Source: Galaxea fascicularis (Eukaryota > Cnidaria > Anthozoa > Scleractinia > Euphylliidae). Taken from it: a DNA stretch of 64,000 bases. The position numbers and the translations under genes were made by a program. Under the pieces are notes generated by a model, which saw only the letters and a list, made by a program, of their open reading frames with translations, was not told where the DNA came from and did no database searches. Below are positions 50,161 to 64,000 of the stretch, in pieces (position 1 is the first letter of the stretch; the number at the start of each line of letters is the position of its first letter). The stretch lies in NCBI GenBank assembly GCA_948470475.1, contig OX419338.1:35228095-35292094 (forward strand). Reading direction: 5' to 3'.

Positions 50161-50780
50161 ATATACAACACAACCTTTGGAATTGTCCAAAGAATGTAAA
50201 AGAAATCGCATATACATCCCTAGTACGACCGAAGCTGGAATGTGGAAGTGAGGCCTGGGGCCCGTTTTTGAAGAAAGATATCAGTGCTCTGGAAAGGGTT
50301 CAACGTAAAGAAGCAGATATAGGGTGGGTCACGCTGGAAACGAGAAGAAGGCACTTATGTATAAACTAACTAGTGGTCTTATTAATATGGATAGCCGAAA
50401 ATATTTAACTCAACACTCCGAGAATCGCACGAGAGGTAGCAATAAATTCAAATTTCGCGTGCCATATGCAAATAGACGAACGTTTCAAATTTTCGTTTTT
50501 TCCGGCAAAAACTATAACGGACTGGAACTGCCTCCTTGAGGCCATTATTTCATCAACCTCCTTAGAAACTTTTAAATATAAGTTATCAGCTTTTCTTAAA
50601 TAATAGTTATATATAGTTTATATAGTTTATTCATCTGTATTTCATTCATGTACTTATTTTATTTATTTGTTTGTTTTTATTTTTATTTTATATCTTTTTT
50701 TACGGTTGGTGTGATATCTTAACGATTTCACTGACCCAATATATGTAAATGTAAATGTAAACATTTTTTCCCATATACTT
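50161..50780 (+). pseudogene. 5'-truncated non-LTR retrotransposon (jockey/CR1-like reverse transcriptase C-terminus)
   Basis: Frames with shifts encode NCPKNVKEIAYTSLVRPKLE, GPFLKKDISALERVQRKEA, KYLTQHSENRTRGSNKF and a decayed ETFKYKLSAFL tail, the order found at the end of jockey/CR1-type reverse transcriptases. At least two frameshifts or stops. It ends in an (ATGTAA)n run (50742-50762), a typical tail for this class. It begins exactly where the inverted duplicate arm ends. Confidence 0.75.
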
Positions 50781-51212
50781 GAGTTTTTTGTCATTTTAGA
50801 GACAGGAGGGAGAAAGGTGACCAAGAGAGAAATGAAGTGGGAAAATGAAACTGAAAAAACAAGCGGGATAATAAAAATAGGATTTGAGCTGTCCATGGTG
50901 CCTTGCGGTCACGTGTGGTATATGGGAGGGTCCACCAAGCTTTGCAGGGTCGCCGCCTTCGTTTGCAATCCGCCGAAAGGGAACCACTCCCAGCGATTGT
51001 AGTCAGAGTTTCTTCTGAATGTAAAAGAAGTTGTTGGCGAGGAAAGGACATTGTTGGCAACGTGTTATCAGTTCATGCGGTTTCTGGGCTTGCTGCAGTG
51101 TTGAGTTAGTGGCGTTTCTCTGGATTGGGAGCGGCAGCAGGCGTTTACGGACGACTGTGGCCATTTGCCTTGTAACTTTCGGCGCTAGTTTGAACAGAAA
51201 ATAATCGCAAAT

Positions 51213-58890
<7,678 letters not shown>

Positions 58891-59158
58891 ACATCTATCC
58901 TTCATCCCTTTCCCCTTCACCTCTAAGAGAAAAGTTGTAGTGTTTATATTTTATATATTGCGATATATGTTTTGGTTCTGACTGGGTGATGTGCATAGCC
59001 TCATGGTGTGCACATTCGTCAATGTTACTTTTGCTCCATCAATGACTCATTGTATTTTAGATGTCACACCAAAGACAAAAGTATCTGTGACGCTTCTCTT
59101 ACATTTCACCAAGAAACGTTTGGGCGGAACATTGTATCGCAGCAACAGCCTCACTACT

Positions 59159-59342
59159 TAGATTTGTGCCAGCAGAAGTTGCGCATTGTAATGAAATCGT
59201 CTATGTAAAAAAAAAGAAATGAAAATTTGTTGCAGAACCACATAGTCTATACTAAACTAATAGGTTTGAAAAAGAAATGAGACTTGATTTATGTTTTTGG
59301 TCTACTTGAATAATTTTACTCCTGGCAGAAGTGAAAGCCCTA
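59159..59342 (+). repeat. GNB 3' UTR segment duplicated downstream
   Basis: From TTAGATTTGTGCCAGCAGAA to CTCCTGGCAGAAGTGAAAGC, this matches 62302-62492 in the same orientation with scattered substitutions and a longer A-run in the second copy. Confidence 0.85.
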
Positions 59343-59346
59343 AAAC

Positions 59347-59352
59347 AATAAA
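59347..59352 (+). promoter_or_regulatory. GNB polyadenylation signal 1
   Basis: AATAAA 457 bases after the stop codon; a second AATAAA is at 60037-60042. Confidence 0.45.
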
Positions 59353-60036
59353 ATAATTCTATTGAGAAAGATTTCTGCCCAATTGTAATGCGCATAAGTA
59401 TGTTTTTCTTTATCTGTTCTTTGTATCAGCGCCTGTCGCTTCTGTAATTGTGAATATTACCTTTGACATATCGTGTTAAAATGATGCTACCTGTAAAAAA
59501 AATTAATTTGCTTGCAGCGAGCAAACTGGAAAGTTGCAACTGGGTAATTCTTTATTATTACTGAGGAATGTTCGTTAAGTTTGAATTGGTCTTTGTCAAT
59601 GTTTTTACCCTCTCGTGTTTTCACATTTCGCATTTTCATTATCCGATATCTAAAAGAAAAATGGTATTTTTCAGGGAGGTAGGAAACCGTTTCACATGTG
59701 AAATCTTCTCACCTTGTCACTTCCATTAGTAGTCATGCGATCTTCACTTAAGACATAAATCGAAGTTCTTTCATAACAGGCCATCGAGAGATACCTCAAA
59801 TTACATGTGGGGTTAATGCTCTTCTGCTGGTGGTAATACTACTTGCAAATTATCGTTGATCTCGCTTAGTTAACTCAATTCCAGTTAGGGATTCCCAGTG
59901 TAATATTTCAAGCTTCTGGCTGCACTCATGTCATAGCTGAGTAATAGGATTTGTAACTGTAACTACTAGTCGATGGCCTAGAGTTGTAATTCTGGTCTTA
60001 AAACCGACTTTATATTGTCATTGTGAAATGTGAGTC

Positions 60037-60042
60037 AATAAA
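60037..60042 (+). promoter_or_regulatory. GNB polyadenylation signal 2
   Basis: AATAAA about 1,150 bases after the stop codon, followed by a GT-rich stretch within 30 bases, so it may be the main distal site. Confidence 0.5.
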
Positions 60043-60786
60043 AATCGATTCTTCAATGTAACTGTTGGTTTTACACACAGTGGCTGGGCTATGTGGCTGG
60101 CCAGGCTACGCGCCTCCCCATCATATAACATCTGACTCTAAAGTATTTCGAGCCTCGCTAATTAATTTTCATAAAAGCATTCGCTACACCAACCGCTTGC
60201 ATTTGCGTACACGGTTCCTTTAGATTTTTGCGCATTCCTCAAAGGTAGAGTTACAGGCCCCGTGAAAACGTATCCAGATAGTCTTGAAGACGGAGATTTT
60301 TTTCTCCATTTTCGTTTTCCGCCCGCACGTAACCGGCGTTTTAAGAAGTTTTCGAATAAGCTCTGTTGGATCGGGCTTATCGTATACATGTGGGTGGTCG
60401 ATTTGAATGCAATGACGTCGGAGGTCAGTGGTGCTGTGAGGAGCGCACCCTCTGCAGTATGGAAGATTCCAATACGCTACACTTTTTCAAATACGGTGAA
60501 AAAAATTGCGTTTTGGAAAAATATCCGGACACGTGTAATGCCCGCTACCACGTGGCCATAGTGCCCAATGAGTGGCTCACAGCCTACCTAGACATTAGTT
60601 TGTGAGGTATTCTTGTCACTCAAAGCCATAACCCACCCCTAACATTCCTTGTTTGACCCATTCCTTGTTTTAGACAGCTATGAAATGTTAGATTTGATGG
60701 GGGCGTGTTTCAGAAAGGAGGGTATAGATATAGTAAGTCCGTCAGACTGATGAAAGGACGAGAGGTGCAATTTCCACAACAGAAAG

Positions 60787-60857
60787 CAACCTCGTCCCCA
60801 GGTCTTCTCGAGATTCAAAATGGCAGGACGGCTCGAGAAGACCCTGGGGACGAGGTT
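60787..60857. mobile_element. Short hairpin element
   Basis: CAACCTCGTCCCCAGGTCTT pairs with the GACCCTGGGGACGAGGTTG right arm, each with a CTCGAG inside; about 71 bp. I recall this end as common in anthozoan genomes. Confidence 0.75.
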
Positions 60858-60918
60858 GAACAGAAAGAGCCTGAAAGGAGTTGGGGATGAGCAATCGTAG
60901 AATTAGAAGGGAGTTTGG

Positions 60919-61598
60919 CTCGGCCCTTATCGATTGTGCTAGCATAAGTTTTGGCATAATTTGACAAAACGAGCATAATTTGGGCATTTTTCTTAGTAGC
61001 ACTGCTAGCATAATCGGCATATTTTTAGTTTTTCTGAAGGGAACATTACCAGAATCATGACTTGCTTGGTCTCTAAGATTGATTATTTTCAAGTTTTGTC
61101 CGTGGTTCAGTCTATTTTCATTTGTCTGGGGGAGGGGAAGATCGAGCGGTATCGCAATACTGTATCATTGGTCGTTTAGAGGACTGGGCACACCGGAAGT
61201 AAGTTGCGTTGGTCCCAGTTCTAGCTTTCACAGGCGACAAAATGGCGTCGAGCAACTAAGAAGGAGAATATTCACAGCTGTCTGATAAGCCAGAACCTAC
61301 TCAGATTGCAACAGCAAATACAAGACCAGGGGGGCATCTGACGTGAAAAAGTAGTTAGTTGTGTTTTATCAGAGCAAGTGTGTAATTCAAGATAAAAAAA
61401 AACATGGTGCTTTATTAACAATAAATATATAATGTTGGTTTTTGGACTAGTTTTGTGTTTTTTATTTTTAAGTATACATTAAGAAAAAGTAGTACAATTT
61501 TCAAAAACGAGTATAATTTTGAGCATAATTTGGAAAAAAATCGGGCACTGCTAGTAGCATAATATGCTACTTTCACTAGAGCAATCGATAAGGACCTA
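60919..61598. mobile_element. Non-autonomous DNA element with 7-bp flanking repeat
   Basis: CCTTATCGATTG near the left and CAATCGATAAGG near the right are inverted; AGTTTGG flanks both sides (60912-60918, 61599-61605). GCATAATTT is repeated in both subterminal zones. Possibly hAT-like. Confidence 0.65.
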
Positions 61599-61699
61599 AG
61601 TTTGGATGTAACTGAGAAGTCCGACGAAAGGTTGAGGGAGCGTCTGAAGGCAACAACAGGCACACTTTTTTTGCGGGAGTTAGACTGCGAATTTCGGCG

Positions 61700-61818
61700 A
61701 CGTCGTTGGGGCGGGCGAAATACATGCGCGTGCGCGAGGAAAAGCGACGTGAGGGGAATTCTCCCCTCACGCAGCCTCTCCTCGCACGCGCGTGTATTTC
61801 GCCCGCCCGAACGCCACA
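61700..61818. mobile_element. GC-rich palindrome
   Basis: GGCGGGCGAAATACATGCGC and CGCGAGGAAAAGC mirror the right side through GTGAGGGGAATTCTCCCCTC at the centre. Loopless or nearly so. Confidence 0.8.
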
Positions 61819-62044
61819 GCCAAAAGAAGAGAAACTACTCGTAGTAGATCAGGGGTTGGAAGACAGCAAATGATAATGTATTTTGTTAGGCAATACCGGC
61901 AAGTTTTGACGCTCGAAATTCCAATCAGTGTGATATAAAGAAATGATTTGTGAGTGATATGAAATGAATCATATGAACTGCGGATATGAAATCAAATGAA
62001 GACTGATCCTCGCAGTTATGTAAGCAATTATATACAATTGCGAA

Positions 62045-62115
62045 AGAAGCCTGAAAAAATTCAGGACTTCAACGGGGTTTGAACCCGTGACCTCGTGGTA
62101 GCGGTACGATGCTCA
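62045..62115 (-). repeat. tRNA-related SINE fragment
   Basis: On the minus strand CACGGGTTCAAACCCCGTTG contains a B box (GGTTCAAACC) in a T-arm-like stem, followed by AAGTCCTGAATTTTTTCAGG. No complete cloverleaf was found. Confidence 0.5.
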
Positions 62116-62301
62116 GGGAGCCAGTGGTTATGAAAGTGCCCAAGAATGCGTTCTTAGGCACTATTGACTATTCTAGTGACTGTTTTAAGTCACTGACTTT
62201 GGGAGCAGGTCAATTGTAGGTTCATATGTTCATATGTTCCCGTGAAAGTGATTCGATGATTTGTTGCCAAATGAACGGGCACATTGTATCTAATCAACCT
62301 T

Positions 62302-62492
62302 AGATTTGTGCCAGTAGAAGTTGCGCATTGTAATGAAATCGTCTATGTAAAAAAAAAAAAAAAGAAAGAAATGAAAATTTGTTGGACAACCACACAGTCT
62401 ATACTAAACTGATGGGATTGAAAAATAAATGAGATGTGATTGATGTTTTCGGTCTACTTGAATAATTTACTCCTGGCAGAAGTCGAAGCCCT
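62302..62492 (+). repeat. Second copy of the GNB 3' UTR segment
   Basis: Direct copy of 59159-59342; similarity stops abruptly on both sides. No GNB coding sequence is near it. Confidence 0.85.
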
Positions 62493-62789
62493 GTTGCCAA
62501 ATGAGACGCCTAATGCAGCGGAAAGCGGAGTCATCGTCCTGTTTTTTTGGATGTGGTGACTGTAAAAGCAGCCAGTCGGCGCTACGAACACCTTATAACG
62601 TTGTTACTAAAGTTTAACAAGAAACAAATATTAAAAGCAGTAAATGTGGGTTGTTGGTCCTTCAGGTTAAATATATATTTCAGTCACGCAACAGAACTGA
62701 GTCAGTTTGAAAGAAGTTTTTAAAAGATGATTCTATCATGTTTGGGAGCATTGTTTGCCCTATCTTGAATATGATTGGTTAAAAGGGCC

Positions 62790-62960
62790 TACGCTATTGG
62801 TGGTAACATGGCAACGTGAAAAATAGGAAACATTAGTTAAATGAAAAGCGTTCGTTGATACCGTGGGGATTAAGGGTGCCGATTTGGAAGATGAATTTTC
62901 GTTCCAGATTCTTGCGGCTTGCGTCGTCGTCGATGTAGGGAAAGGCTGCAGATAGTCATG
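62790..62960 (-). mobile_element. Penelope-like fragment, coding tail
   Basis: On the minus strand it encodes ERKFIFQIGTLNPHGI, then noncoding CACGTTGCCATGTTACCACC, the same order as 26101-26230. Confidence 0.5.
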
Positions 62961-64000
62961 TGTTGTTTGGAGTGGTTTAGGGGTAGTCTGCGTGGCAGGC
63001 GTTCGAAGAGGAGGGAAAGGGGGTATGTCTGATAGCCGAGTGCGCCTTATAACCGAAAAACTACGGTAGCTGAAACCTTGAAATCAATATCATTTGCATA
63101 GTGCATTAAACAGTTCCATAGTTTTGACAGTGGCCTCAAATGGCTATCACACTGAGGTGGTAAAGTTACAAGCCATGACATCTCCTGGGGTGATTCGAAA
63201 CTTTGAACGCATTTGCTCTTGCGTAAGGTACAATAAAGCGTCCTGTTACAAGAACGCCTCACAAATTTATGTCTAGGTAAGCTCAAAACCACTCATTGGG
63301 CACTAGCTATGGCCACGTGGTGGCCGGCGTTACCCCTTAAACCTACCAAATAAAGTTTGAGCCCGAGCATTAGCAGTCACGGACAGCTATTTCCGCCTTG
63401 TTGAGGTTTTCCTAGCCCTAACCCTAACCTCAGTTTGGCCAGGGCTTGCATAAACTTGCGCTCACTTTGGTCGAGATCAAATTAATTTGCGCGCAAGTCG
63501 ACGCAAGTTTTTCACCGTTTGGCCACCCAAGTCAATGCAAGTTGAGTAGCGTCCATTCGTTGTTATAGCAACCTATAAGCCAATGAAATACAGTATTTAA
63601 GGTTACATTTTGACCGCGCGGGTCTAAACCCGTAGCCTTGAAATGAGTTTTTTTTGCGAATTACGTACTTGCGAGTCCGTTCGGCCACCCAACGCAAGTT
63701 CAGCTTGCGACTACTTGCTACCACTTGCGAGTCCGTTTGGCCAGGACTTTAGACCTGATCAGCATGGCAGAATTTATTCCCGGGCTCAAGAAGGCACATG
63801 AATAAAACAAGCAAGCTTGTGGTATGTGGCTTACAATGACAGGAATATCTCACAAATTATTGTGTCTAGGTAAGAATTCTGGATTCTGTTAGCTGGACCA
63901 GTTGTGTTGGTGATATCATATGATTTCCATCGCAGGTCGCGCGTGACGGTATTGTGAGTCCCACTTATGATCCAAGGCACTTCACTTCTTTAACAGAATC

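Larger units (their letters stand above)
49033..51212. other. Divergent intergenic region
   Basis: Lies between the starts of the coiled-coil gene (minus) and GNB (plus). Holds the E2F-like pair, a G-rich tract (49617-49660), one arm of a 67-bp inverted duplication (50094-50160), a LINE fragment (50161-50780) and the presumed GNB promoter and 5' UTR. No other gene supported. Confidence 0.6.
58891..64000. other. Right-hand region downstream of GNB
   Basis: GNB 3' UTR, then repeats: a hairpin (60787-60857), a 680-bp element (60919-61598), a palindrome (61700-61818), a tRNA-like SINE, the 3' UTR copy, a Penelope-like fragment and a repeat with several GTTTGGCCA motifs (63430-63755). No gene could be supported. 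Confidence 0.6.

Noticed and set aside
60366..60605. Cysteine-rich open frame (about 79 residues, six or more Cys) downstream of GNB
   Set aside because: No signal peptide, no splice support, and the DNA resembles a decayed miniature element with CGTATCC-type ends, so a secreted peptide is not supported.
63405..63432. Telomere-like CCCTAA repeats
   Set aside because: Only about two units; far too short for a telomeric tract.

Overview
This is a eukaryotic, metazoan genomic window. It is AT-rich, its genes are split by GT-AG introns with short phase-matched exons, and its introns are full of small inverted-repeat DNA transposons. The gene content is one Dishevelled, a Neuralized-like 4 and a very conserved G-protein beta subunit. 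Together with the repeat types, this points to a cnidarian, probably an anthozoan such as a stony coral or sea anemone. That placement is inferred from recognition, not from a search.

Layout. (1) 403-24356, + strand: the 3' part of a NEURL4 orthologue, 23 exons that join in frame to 1,230 residues, with five NHR domains and the conserved C-terminal region; its 5' end lies left of the window. (2) 1196-7826, inside a NEURL4 intron: a full-length Kolobok-type DNA transposon with TTAA target duplications and 19-bp terminal inverted repeats. It carries an intact five-exon transposase gene (773 residues, MBD-like N-terminus, zinc-knuckle-like C-terminus) and a second, spliced, opposite-strand gene. 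(3) 27459-38097, - strand: a complete 17-exon Dishevelled gene (681 residues; DIX, basic region, PDZ, DEP, conserved C-terminus), tail-to-tail with NEURL4. (4) 40769-49032, - strand: a coiled-coil protein gene of at least 10 exons, tentatively related to the synaptonemal-complex protein SIX6OS1 (C14orf39), with E2F-like sites upstream. (5) 51213-58890, + strand: a complete 11-exon G-protein beta subunit (GNB1 type, 349 residues). (6) 58891-64000: the GNB 3' UTR followed by repeats, including a partial copy of that 3' UTR; no further gene could be supported.

The host genes are ordinary neighbours, not an operon. Dishevelled and G-beta act in Wnt and GPCR signalling, NEURL4 in ubiquitin/centriole biology. 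The unusual content is the mobile DNA: the MBD-bearing Kolobok and its partner gene, TTAA, TA and TTA-flanked miniature elements, several near-perfect hairpins, Penelope-like fragments, tRNA-derived SINEs, a LINE fragment, and two recent local duplications around the GNB gene. All gene models were built by hand from splice motifs, reading phase and protein similarity known from memory.
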